Source: Charina bottae (taxonomy: Eukaryota > Chordata > Lepidosauria > Squamata > Charinaidae). Taken from it: a stretch of 64,000 nucleotides of DNA. Shown here one piece after another: positions 55,303 through 64,000 of the stretch (position 1 is its first letter; each line of letters opens with the position of its first letter). The notes below the pieces were generated by a model that worked only from the letters and a program-made list of their open reading frames with translations, was not told where the DNA came from and did not search any database. The DNA is taken from the NCBI GenBank assembly GCA_023362775.1, contig JALMGJ010000017.1:22599001-22663000 (forward strand). The letters are read 5' to 3'. Both the position numbers and the translations under genes were made by a program.

Positions 55303-56513
55303 CTGGAGTCTTTATGAGCTTAATTAATGAGGTTCTGCATGAATTTTTATATCAAGGTGTATTGGTATATTTAGATGATATTTTGATCTATACAGAAACT
55401 ATGGAAGAACATGTAAAATTGGTCAAGGCAGTGTTGAAAAAATTGTTAGAAGCCAAGTTGTATGTGAAATTGTCCAAATGTGAATTTCATAAAGAAAAAC
55501 TAGATTTTTTGGGTTACAGAATATCTCATCAGGGCATTGAAATGGACCCTGCCAAAGTTAAAGATGTTTTGGTGTGGGAAACCCCCAGAACAAAAAAGCA
55601 ATTACAAGCTTTTTTAGGATTTGCCAATTTCTATAGGCAATTTATTCCTGCATTTGCTAAAATAGCGTTACCGCTGACGGATTTGTTAAAAACCAAAAAA
55701 TCAACTGATGGTGTATTAGCAAATAAGCCCCAGTCAAAACTAAAATGGACGCCAGCTTGCCAAAGGGCTTTTGAACAATTGAAACAGATGTTCACAGCAG
55801 AGCCTATTTTAAAACACCCTGATTCTGAACAACCATTTGTTATACAAACAGACGCCTCAAATTCTGCAATTGGTTGTATATTATTGCAAAAAGATAATAC
55901 TAATCAATTAAGACCACGTGCATACATTTCCCGTAAGTTTACGGAGGCGGAGCAACGCTGGCATGTTTGGGATGTACGGCATGCATTAGCTACGTGGCGA
56001 CATCTGCTGGAGGGCTCTCCCCACCAATTTGAAGTCTTTACTGATCATAAGAACTTGGAAGCTCTCAAAACTCCCCGGAAATTAAATCCTAAACAAATTA
56101 GATGGGCCAAATTTTTTAGTAGGTTTAATTTCACATTGAAGTATTTGCCAGCATGGAAAAACTTCTTGGCCGATGCACTATCTCGCTTGCCTCAGCATGA
56201 TACTCAAATGGAGCATGTTGTGTCTACAGTAATGTCTCCACAACAGTTGGGTATACAAAACAATGCTGAGAAAGGTCCTGATGCTCTGCCTTCGCCCTTG
56301 CCAGTACAACTGGAGGGGAAAGTCCCTCTTACTAGACGCCAAGCCAAACATCAACATACTCCATGTGAACCCTCTTTAGAAAAAGAAATCCGACAAGCTA
56401 TGATAGAGGATGAATGGTGGAAAACACATAAACAATCTCTAACGGAAACTAACGGAGTATGGTGGAGTGGAGATAGATTGTATATTCCGCCAAATTTTGG
56501 AAATCATTTTTAA
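55303..56513 (+). pseudogene. Chromovirus 2 RT (catalytic) and RNase H
   Basis: The frame resumes after a G run (55295-55302). It contains VLVYLDDILIYTETMEEHVK (YLDD), FLGFANFYRQFIPAFAKIA, the RNase H start IQTDASNSAIG, TDHKNLEAL and FLADALSRLPQHD, then the linker before integrase (DRLYIPPNF). It stops at 56513, at the integrase deletion. Confidence 0.94.
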
Positions 56514-56515
56514 AA

Positions 56516-57345
56516 TTGATTGGAACTGAACAGGGACTTACCTCTGGATTTCATCCACAATGCAATGGGGGTGTGAACGCCTTAACAGGGTATTGGAGCA
56601 GTATTTGCGATGTTATATCAGTTACCAACAGAATGATTGGGTGGACTTGTTGCCATTTGCTGAAGTTGCGTATAATAATGCTGTTCATCAAAGCACTGGA
56701 TTTTCGCCATTTAAAGTGGCCACTGGTCAAGACTTTGTCCCTATTCCTGAACTGCCTGATCCTTCCATGACTCAATCTCCAAATCCTGTACTGGTAGATG
56801 AATGGATTACAAAAATACGGGCCAATTGGCCAGTCATGCTTAAAGTCTTGCAGGATGCTAAAGGCTCTTACAAAACTTTTGCTGATCGCAAACGTGCTCC
56901 AGAATGGCCATTGGTGGTGGGTGAAAAGGTATATTTGTCTACAAAACATCTGAAATCTACTCAACCTTCTAAAAAGCTGGGACCTAAGTTTATTGGACCT
57001 TTTCCTATTGTGAAAGTGATTAATCCTGTAGCTGCTCAGTTGGACTTGCCTAAAAACCTACATAAGGTGCATCCTGTGTTCCACATTAGTTTGTTAAAGC
57101 CAGTTAAATTTGCGCCTCAGTGGCATCCGGACCCAATCACTCCCCCACCCATCATGGTGGGAGATAATGAACATTTTGAAGTTCAGGACATTTTGGACTC
57201 TAGATTACATAGGGGTAAGGTTCAATATCTAGTTCAATGGAAACATCTACCTATTGGATTTAAGAAATGGGTTGATAAGGTTCATGTTTCTGCTCCTCGC
57301 TTGTTAAAGAAGTTCCATGCTCAGTTTCCTGCTAAACCTGGTTAA
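56516..57345 (+). pseudogene. Chromovirus 2 integrase remnant and chromodomain
   Basis: The text jumps from the pre-integrase linker to the end of the catalytic core (LTSGFHPQCNG). Compared with chromovirus 1, about 150 residues are missing, including the HHCC zinc finger and the first two catalytic acidic residues. Frame 56560-57345 continues with YLRCYISYQQNDWVDLLPFA, FIGPFPIVKVINPVAAQLDL and a chromodomain (EHFEVQDILDSR, QYLVQWKHLP), ending at a TAA. Confidence 0.93.
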
Positions 57346-57506
57346 CTGTATGACTTTCTACTTGATTTTGTTTTCCAGATTGCAACGCCTCACATATCTC
57401 TGCCGCCTGAACAATTCTGGAATTGCTCGCTTTGTCTTTATGTTTATTTGTATGCATTATCCTTTCTTATTGTCTGTATATTGCTCTTTGTTTTGGAGGG
57501 TCGGCA

Positions 57507-57862
57507 TGTCAGGGTTCATGTCTATGAATCCTGCCATTGGGATTCAGGGTAGAGATGTTTTGAGAGCTGTTGGGAGGGGGACTGACCGTTGAGTGTTATG
57601 TCTGTTAGTAGAGGCTGGAAACGGATTCGTCAAGGTCACCCACCTGCGGGAGTGTGGAGATGAGAACGTTTGCACCATGAGATCATCGGTTGGTAATTTG
57701 GCGCGCAAGGGGGGAAGTTAAGATGGTACAGTTTGGTGGGAATCCGCATTCAGATCTTTAGGAGTGCTTCAATTAACATGTATCCTGAATAAAGCTTAAT
57801 CTGCATTCTAACGAACTGCATTGAGAAGTGTTTATTAGGGCATTGTTGTTGGGGTCATCACA
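57507..57862 (+). repeat. 3' LTR of chromovirus 2
   Basis: 356 bp. It matches the 5' LTR with three substitutions seen (ggctt/ggatt, gatgct/gatggt, ttggcg/ttggtg). Confidence 0.97.
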
Positions 57863-57867
57863 AGCTC

Positions 57868-58334
57868 TCCCTAAGCTGCATGAGCAATATAATTAGAATC
57901 ACTTAAAAGTCTTTTCTTATGACAGAGATACAGTACATGTCATGGTGTTACAAGTGAAGCAAAAGTGTTATACAGTATGTCTTCAGGATAGCCATAAGTA
58001 GCTGTTTCTAACTGTGAAACCACTAGAGCAAAAGGTATTGAGAGGATATCTACCACTTTGTATTTTGCAAATAACTTCAGCAGAGCAGAGGCTATATAAA
58101 TAGATTATACATGCACTGTCTCAGCAGCATCTAACTTAGTGTCAATCAGTATGCTCAGCTTCTTCAAATAACGTAAATGTTTAAAATGTGCATCAACAAA
58201 AGCGATATCAGAATAAAGAACTGGGGTTCTTATTTTCAGGTACAAATGTGGCTTTGGACTTCTCCAAAAAGTCATCAGGAGCCAAGCTTCACTCAAAGGG
58301 GACTTTATATACACACTGGCCAAAGACCCCACAC

Positions 58335-58371
<37 letters not shown>

Positions 58372-58619
58372 GCATAAAATGGTTAAATTAACACAAACTA
58401 AAATAAGTTTCCTTAAAATAAAGCATCCCATTTTCAAAGTTGATTCACATCTGCATATATACACAGAAACTTTTCTAACACACACAATCAAACTCTCTCA
58501 CACAAATGTACCTAAGTTATACAGACATTCACAGAAAAATCATTGTGCAAATCTCAACTCAAGAAAGAGAATTTTGCAATTTTACTCAGCTGTATGCTTC
58601 ATTAAGTTCAGTGGCTCTT
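57868..58619. other. Non-coding between chromovirus 2 and BovB
   Basis: No gene recognised; a (CA)n tract at 58336-58371. Confidence 0.7.
58336..58371. repeat. (CA)n microsatellite
   Basis: About 17 CA units. Confidence 0.97.
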
Positions 58620-58625
58620 TGTTGT

Positions 58626-59823
58626 TTATTCGTTCAGTCGCTTCCAACTCTTTGTGACTTCATGGACCAGCCCATGCCAGACCTTCCTGTCGGCCGTCAC
58701 CATCCCCAGCTCCCCCATTGTTGAGTCCGTCACCTCCAGAATATCATCCATCCCTCTTGCCCTTGGTCGGCCCCTCTTCCTTTTGCCTTCCACTTTCCCT
58801 AGCATCAGCTTCTTCTCCAGGGTATCCTGTCTTCTAATTATGTGGCCAAAGTACTTCAGTTTTGCCTTTAATATCATTCCCTCAAGTGAGCAGTCTGGCT
58901 TTATTTCCTGGAGTATGGACTGGTTTGATCTTCTTGCAGTCCAAGGCACTCTCAGAATTTTACTCCAACACCACAGTTCAAAAGCATCTATCTTCCTTCG
59001 CTCAGCCTTCCTTATGGTCCAGCTCTCACAGCCATAGGTTACTACAGGGAATACCATTGCTTTAACTATGCGGACCTTTGTTGTCAGTGTGATGTCTCTG
59101 CTCTTAACTATTTTATCAAGATTTGTCATTGCTCTCCTCCCAAGAAGTAGACGTCTTCTGATTTCCTGGCTGCAGTCAGCATCTGCAGTAATCTTTGCGC
59201 CTAGAAATACAAAGTCTGTCACTGCCTCCACTTTTTCTCCCTCTATTATCTCCCCCAGTTATCAATCAAGCTGGTTGCCATAATCTTGGTTTTTTTTTGA
59301 GGTTTAACTGCAACCCAGCTTTTGCACTTTCTTCTTTCACCTTCGTCATAAGGCTCCTCAACTCCTCCTCGCTTTCAGCCATCAAAGTGGTATCATCTGC
59401 ATATCTAAGATTGTTAATGTTTCTTCCAGCGATTTTAACTCCAGCCTTGGATTCCTCAAGCCCAGCACGTCGCATGATGTGTTCTGCGTACAGGTTGAAT
59501 AGGTAGGGTGAGAGTATACAGCCCTGCCATACTCCTTTCCCAATCTTAAACCAGTCCGTTGTTCCGTGCTCTGTTCTTACCGTTGCTACTTGGTTGTTAT
59601 ACAGATTCCTCAGGAGGCAGACAAGATGACTTGGTATCCCCATACCACCAAGAACTTGCCACAATTTGTTATGATCCACACAGTCAAAGGCTTTAGAATA
59701 GTCAATAAAACAAAAATAGATGTTTTTCTGAAACTCCCTGGCTTTCTCCATTATCCAGCGGATATTGGCAATTTGGTCTCTAGTTCCTCTGCCTTTTCTA
59801 AACCCAGCTTGTACATCTGGCAA
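58626..59823 (-). pseudogene. BovB reverse transcriptase core and C terminus
   Basis: Frame 59823-59266 has FIDYSKAFDCVDHNKLW (motif A), [19 protein letters not shown] (motif B) and [13 protein letters not shown] (catalytic YADD). A run of A near 59290 shifts the frame. Frame 59231-58626 carries the thumb and C-terminal part ([33 protein letters not shown]), ending at the natural stop beside the 3' UTR. Confidence 0.94.
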
Positions 59824-59848
59824 TTCTCACTCCATGAATTGCTGGAGT

Positions 59849-61426
59849 CTACCTTGCATTCTTGAGCATTACCTTACTGGCATGTGAAATAAGTGCCACT
59901 GTTCGATAGTTTGAACATTCTTTAGTGCTTCCCTTTTTTGGTATGGGGATATAAGTTGATTTTTTCCAATCTGATGGCCATTCCTGTGTTTTCCAAATTT
60001 GCTGGCATATGGCATGCATCACCTTGACAGCATCATCTTGCAAGATTTTAAACAGTTCAGCTGGGATACCGTCGTCTCCTGCTGCCTTGTTATTAGCAAT
60101 GCTTCTTAAGGCCCATTCAACCTCACTCTTCAGGATGTCTGGCTCTAACTCACTGACCACACCGTCAAAGCTATCTCCAATATTATTATCCTTCCTATAC
60201 AGATCTTCCGTATATTCTTGCCACCTTTTCTTGATCTCTTCTGCTTCTGTTAGGTCCTTGCCAACTTTGTTTTTGATCATACCCATTTTTGCCTGGAATT
60301 TACCTCCGATGTTTCTAATTTTCTGGAAGAGGTCTCTTGTCCTTCCTATTCTATTGTCTTCTTCCACTTCCACACATTGCTTGTTTAAAAATAATTCCTT
60401 ATCTCTTCTGGCTAACCTCTGGAATTTTGCATTTAATTGGGCATATCTCCCCCTATCACTGTTGCCTTTTGCTTTCCTTCTTTCTTGGGCTACTTCCAGT
60501 GTCTCAGCAGACAGCCATCTTGCCTTCTTGGTTTTCTTTTTCTTTGGGACGTTTTTTGTTGCTGCCTCCTGAACAATGTTGCGAACTTCTGTCCATAGTT
60601 CTTCCGGGACCCTATCTACTAAATCTAGTCCCTTAAATCTATTCTTCACCTCCACTGCATATTCCTTAGGAATATTAGTGAGCTCATATCTAACTGATCT
60701 GTGGGTCTTCCCTATTCTCTTTAGTCTGATTCTAAATTTTGCAATAAGAAGTTCGTGATCTGAACTACAGTCAGCTCCAGGTCTTGTTTTTACCAACTGT
60801 ATAGATGTCCGCCACCTTTGGCTGCAAAGGATGTAGTCAATCTGATTTCGGTGTCGACCATCTGGTGAAGTCCATGTATAAAGTCGTCTTTTAGGTTGTT
60901 GGAAGAGAGTGTTTGTTATGCACAGTGAGTTGTCTTGGCAAAATTCTATCAGCCTATGTCCTGCTTCATTTTGTTCTCCCAGACCATGCTTGCCTGTAAT
61001 TCCAGGTGTCGTCTGACTACCCACCTTAGCATTCCAGTCTCCTGTAATGAAAATAACATATCTTTTTGGTGTATTATCCAGTAGGTGCTGCAGATCCTCA
61101 TAGAACTGATCTACTTCTGCTTCTTCAGCATCTGTGGTTGGGGCGTATATTTGGATCACTGTGATGTTAAATGGCTTACCCTGAATTCAAATTGAGATCA
61201 TTCTATCGTTTTTTGGATTGTATCCAAGCACTGCTTTAGCCACTTTATTATTAATTATGAAGGCTACTCCATTTCTTCTGTGGTCCTCTTGTCCACAGTA
61301 GTAGATCTGGTGGTCATCTGATGTGAAGTGGCCCATTCCAGTCCATTTCAGTTCACTGACACCTAAAATGTCTATATTTAATCTTGACATCTCACCAATA
61401 ACCACATCCAATTTGCCCTGGCTCAT
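59849..61426 (-). pseudogene. BovB endonuclease and N-terminal RT
   Basis: One frame from 61426 to 59849 with a single TGA near 61187 (a CGA-to-TGA change, typical of CpG decay). Endonuclease motifs: LGVSELKWTGMG, MIQIYAPTTDAEEAEVDQFY, FITGDWNAKVG, the TWTSPDGRHRNQIDYIL segment and SSDHELL (catalytic D and H). RT start: RSIANNKAAGDDGIPAELF and STYIPIPKKGSTKECSNYR. The frame is lost near 59850. Confidence 0.95.
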
Positions 61427-61749
61427 AGATCTTATCAGTGGTTCTTAGTCTCAGCTAAATAAGCTTTGGTGGTACCCAATAAATATGCTAGACTCAACTC
61501 CCTTGCAGTCTCTCCTCCTGCGCGCACTCACACACACATGGAGTACACCATGGAAGTACTACACACTGCTGAAATTACTCTTCAGGGTCCTCAGTGGCAT
61601 GAAGCCTCCAAAAGCTCTCCACTGCTGACACTCACCTTCTAGAGGTAGAGGGCAAGAAAAGAAGGGCAGGGCTAGGGATACTTATCCCACTCCCTTTTGA
61701 AGTAAAGGGAGCTCCGCCTTCCTCTCTCCTGCTTCCTTTCCACTAATTT

Positions 61750-62060
61750 CCACTATGCCGAATTCCCTCCCTAGAGACACTCACCTGGTGTCCACATTAG
61801 CATCATTTTGGCACCAGATGAAGATATTTTTATTTTCCCAGGCTTTTTAGCTGCCTTTAATCATATTTTAATTCATGTTGCTTCAATTTTTGAATAACCA
61901 TCTTGTAGCTACCTAGTTTATATGGTGTTTTTATTTTGCATTTTATTGTGTATGTTTTTATTCAAATTGTACTTTGTGTGTTTTATTGTAAACCGCCTAG
62001 ACCAGCTTCAGCTATTGGGTGGTTTAAAAAATTTAATAAATGAAATAAATAAATTTTCAA
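61750..62060 (+). mobile_element. CR1 LINE 3' end fragment
   Basis: The sequence passes from a short coding-like remnant (ttggcaccagatgaagat) into the CR1 3' UTR (ttgtaaaccgcctagacc) and an AATAAATAAA end. Confidence 0.7.
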
Positions 62061-62089
62061 CATTATAGGCTTATCAGCTTGACATTTGT

Positions 62090-62660
62090 TCCAGGGAAGA
62101 TAGCAGTGGAAGTGGAAACTCCCATTAAATATAAAATTTCCAGGCCTTGCTCAAGGATACCCAACATGGCTTCACTAAAGAAAAGATCTGTCTAACTAAT
62201 CTACTACAACTAATTAATAAACACGTGGATAAGGGTGAGCCAGTAGACACCATCTACTTAGATTTTCAAAAAGCCTTTGATAAAGTTCCTCATCAAAGAC
62301 TTCTCAGTAAGCCATGGAATAAAAGTGCAAGTCCCCTCATGGATAAGCAACTGTCCAAAGCAGTGTTTCTCAATCTCACCAACTTTTAAGATGTGTGGAC
62401 TTCAACTCCCAGATTTCCCTAACCACCATGCTGGCTGGGGAATTCTGGGAGTTGAAATCCACACATCTTAAAACTGCTGAGGTTCAGAAACACTGGTCTA
62501 AAGAATAGAAAACAAAGAGTAGGAGTAAATGGACATTTCTTACAATGGAGGGATATAATTCGTGGGATTCCCCAGGATTCTGTTCTAGGTGCAGTGCTTT
62601 TTAACTTGTTTATAAATTATTTGGAATCAGGCATGAGCAGTGGAAGTCTTGGAAGTCATG
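62090..62660 (+). mobile_element. CR1-clade LINE relic (RT), split by a MITE
   Basis: Frame 62147-62340 reads QHGFTKEKICLTNLLQL and IYLDFQKAFDKVPHQRLL (RT motif A). After the MITE at 62361-62495 the RT text resumes with GIPQDSVLGAVLFNLFINYL (motif B). The split position shows the MITE came later. Confidence 0.85.
62361..62495. mobile_element. Palindromic hAT MITE (same family as 1220-1354)
   Basis: 135 bp, CAGTGTTTCTCAATCTC... to ...CAGAAACACTG, with inverted arms. Flanks GTCCAAAG (62353-62360) and GTCTAAAG (62496-62503) match in seven of eight. More diverged than the copy in TRAF3. Confidence 0.9.
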
Positions 62661-62838
62661 GGGATCAATGGCTATTGGCCTTGATGGCAGTGTGACTGCC
62701 TCTGTAGTAACTGCTTTGTTCCAAAGCAAGAGCTCTACTACCTGGTATTGGTACTATAAAACAGGGGTAACTGTGACTATATTTATCTTACAAGCTTGTA
62801 TACAGGAGTTTAGTATGAGCTGTGCAAACCCTGTAGAG

Positions 62839-63172
62839 CAGAGCTTTCCAAACTGTGTGTCGCGACACAAAAGTGTGTCGCCACACACAGCGTGGTGTGT
62901 CGCCACACCACCCGGAAGCGGCGGCGCACGCGTGCACGGCCGCCATGCACGCGTGCGCCGCCGCACGCCCCCCACCCCCCGTGCCGCCGCACGCCCCCCC
63001 GCGCCACCGCACGCCCCCCCGCGCCGCCGCCGTGCACGCCGCCGCACGCCCCCCCGCGCCGCCGCCATGCACGCCGCCGCACGCCCCCCGCGCCGCCGCC
63101 ATGCACGCCGCCGCACGCCCCCCGCCGCCGCCGCTGGGTGTGTCGCCAGCGGCAGCACTTTGGAAAGCCCTG
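62839..63172. mobile_element. Non-autonomous hAT element with GC-rich tandem core
   Basis: It begins CAGAGCTTTCCAAACTGTG and ends TTTGGAAAGCCCTG. A perfect 8-bp duplication CTGTAGAG lies at 62831-62838 and 63173-63180. The ends match the element at 50594. The interior is an imperfect GC-rich tandem array that gives arginine/proline/alanine-rich open frames in all phases. These are not genes. Confidence 0.95.
62920..63135. repeat. GC-rich imperfect tandem repeat
   Basis: Units of about 27-36 bases built from GCCGCCATGCACGCCGCCGC and CGCACGCCCCCC blocks; extremely CpG-rich in an AT-rich neighbourhood. Confidence 0.9.
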
Positions 63173-63180
63173 CTGTAGAG

Positions 63181-64000
63181 TTTGTGAGTGACCAAAGCAC
63201 TCATCTGAACCTACTGCTCAAAGCAAAAAGGGCTTGTGCTTTTTTGAAGGCTTGGCATGGCCATCAAGGGCCTCGCCTCCTTGGGTCATCAGACCATGCA
63301 GGTACACATAGGGAGGATATTCCCATCAGGACTGCCACAAAGAGCCCCTTCAAATGGTTCACACAGTCCTAATGTTTATCTAATGCTATGAAAAGTGAAA
63401 CTCACTCTGGGTTCAAATATCACACCAAGCCATAGAGGGGTCTTTTGGGACGTGACTTAATGCTTTATATGTTCCAGGCCACAATATTATATGAGACACA
63501 ATTAACAAAACCACATCTTAGCATAATGTGAAGCTATGATTTCAATATGATTTCATTCAGTCATAGTGAAATATGGAAGTTGCAAAGTTGACGATGGTCA
63601 CAATGAGTGAACTTTTAAAGGCAGCTCAATGGTATTAGCCTTCCCTGTCCACGTTGACTGAGAATTATGGGAGTTAAGAGACTTCCATGGCTAAAGGGTG
63701 TCAGGTTGATGAATGTTGAACAGTAGCAGTATGTCTTGAACCATCACAACACTTTCATTACCAACAGTACTCACTGCAGTTAATTTACACATAGATTTGC
63801 TCTTCTGCTCCCAGTGATGAAATATTGAGACTTGTTAAAATATATCTTATGGAATGAGAAGCATTTTACAGGTATTTCGGTATGCCAGAATTTGAAGTGG
63901 ATGGACATACAGTAGCTGTTTACAGTACAGCAAAACTGTAAGGAGCATATGCCAACTCGGTAAGCATGTACAAGCTGTAAAGAGAATTTAGCCCACCATC
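63181..64000. other. Right edge, no gene recognised
   Basis: AT-rich sequence. Around 63610-63715 a phrase (gagaattatgggagtt) resembles a worn hAT MITE arm. Nothing else. Confidence 0.55.

Larger units (their letters stand above)
52400..57862 (+). mobile_element. Ty3/Gypsy chromovirus 2, with LTR pair, TSD AGCTC
   Basis: 5' LTR 52400-52755 and 3' LTR 57507-57862, both 356 bp, differ at only three positions by eye. The AGCTC duplication lies at 52395-52399 and 57863-57867. Order: gag, protease, RT, RNase H, a remnant of integrase, chromodomain. It is related to chromovirus 1 at protein level but with different LTRs. The integrase core is deleted, and gag and pol carry stops and frameshifts, so this copy cannot move on its own. 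Confidence 0.96.
58620..61435 (-). mobile_element. RTE-BovB LINE, nearly full length, 11-bp TSD
   Basis: The minus strand encodes an AP-type endonuclease followed by reverse transcriptase. The flanks CAGTGGCTCTT (58609-58619) and CAGTGGTTCTT (61436-61446) match in 10 of 11 bases. The 3' tail (gtttattcgttcagtcgc on the plus strand) is the BovB end that the Sauria SINE tails resemble. The 5' end is truncated at the beginning of the endonuclease. Two stops and at least two frameshifts interrupt the protein. Confidence 0.95.

Noticed and set aside
62668..63372. 234-codon plus-strand frame and 148/138-codon minus-strand frames
   Set aside because: They cross the boundaries of a hAT element and consist mainly of its GC-rich tandem repeat; no domain.

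Overview
The window is a stretch of squamate reptile (lizard or snake) nuclear DNA. One host gene can be read in it, and the rest is a dense mixture of transposable elements. The squamate call rests on the repeats seen together: Sauria-type tRNA SINEs, RTE-BovB and CR1 LINEs, a Penelope-like element, Ty3/Gypsy chromoviruses and hAT MITEs, all within AT-rich introns. The species cannot be named from the sequence.

The host gene is TRAF3, on the minus strand. Nine coding exons were assigned: 31265-31506 (start codon, RING), 25861-25912, 18188-18292, 16550-16717, 13907-13987, 10696-10770, 7452-7544, 3970-4110 and 1499-1673. All are bounded by AG/GT splice sites and join in one frame to give 377 residues. 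They encode the RING finger, the TRAF-type zinc fingers and the coiled coil. The last exon, with the TRAF-C/MATH domain, lies beyond the left edge. The 5' UTR exons and promoter, upstream at higher coordinates, were not recognised.

The introns hold a CR1 LINE, a BovB LINE and a Penelope element (19.9-25.2 kb), SINEs and MITEs. The most unusual object is a 2.54-kb composite hAT-like transposon at 27537-30076, in the intron between TRAF3 coding exons 1 and 2. Its outer ends are matching inverted repeats flanked by a perfect 8-bp duplication, ACTGTATA. Inside are one element with both of its ends, the right end of a second element, and between them a piece of foreign DNA with one exon of a receptor tyrosine phosphatase closest to PTPRG, including its intronic splice acceptor. 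This looks like transposon capture of a host gene fragment.

From 31.5 to 64 kb (upstream of the TRAF3 start codon) no host gene was found. The region is a graveyard of nested mobile elements: a decayed Gypsy relic (about 40.5-43.8 kb) hit by a solo LTR (41697-42061) and by a chromovirus (43850-49336, TSD GATAA); a BovB relic (49.6-51.2 kb) interrupted by a solo LTR and a hAT element; a second chromovirus (52400-57862, TSD AGCTC); a near-complete BovB (58620-61435, 11-bp TSD); and CR1 relics with hAT insertions (61.7-63.2 kb). In both chromoviruses the sequence next to the 5' LTR is complementary to a site inside the same LTR. That is the layout of self-primed reverse transcription known from Tf1/Sushi elements, in place of a tRNA primer site. 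Both have nearly identical LTR pairs but several frame breaks, many of them at homopolymer runs.
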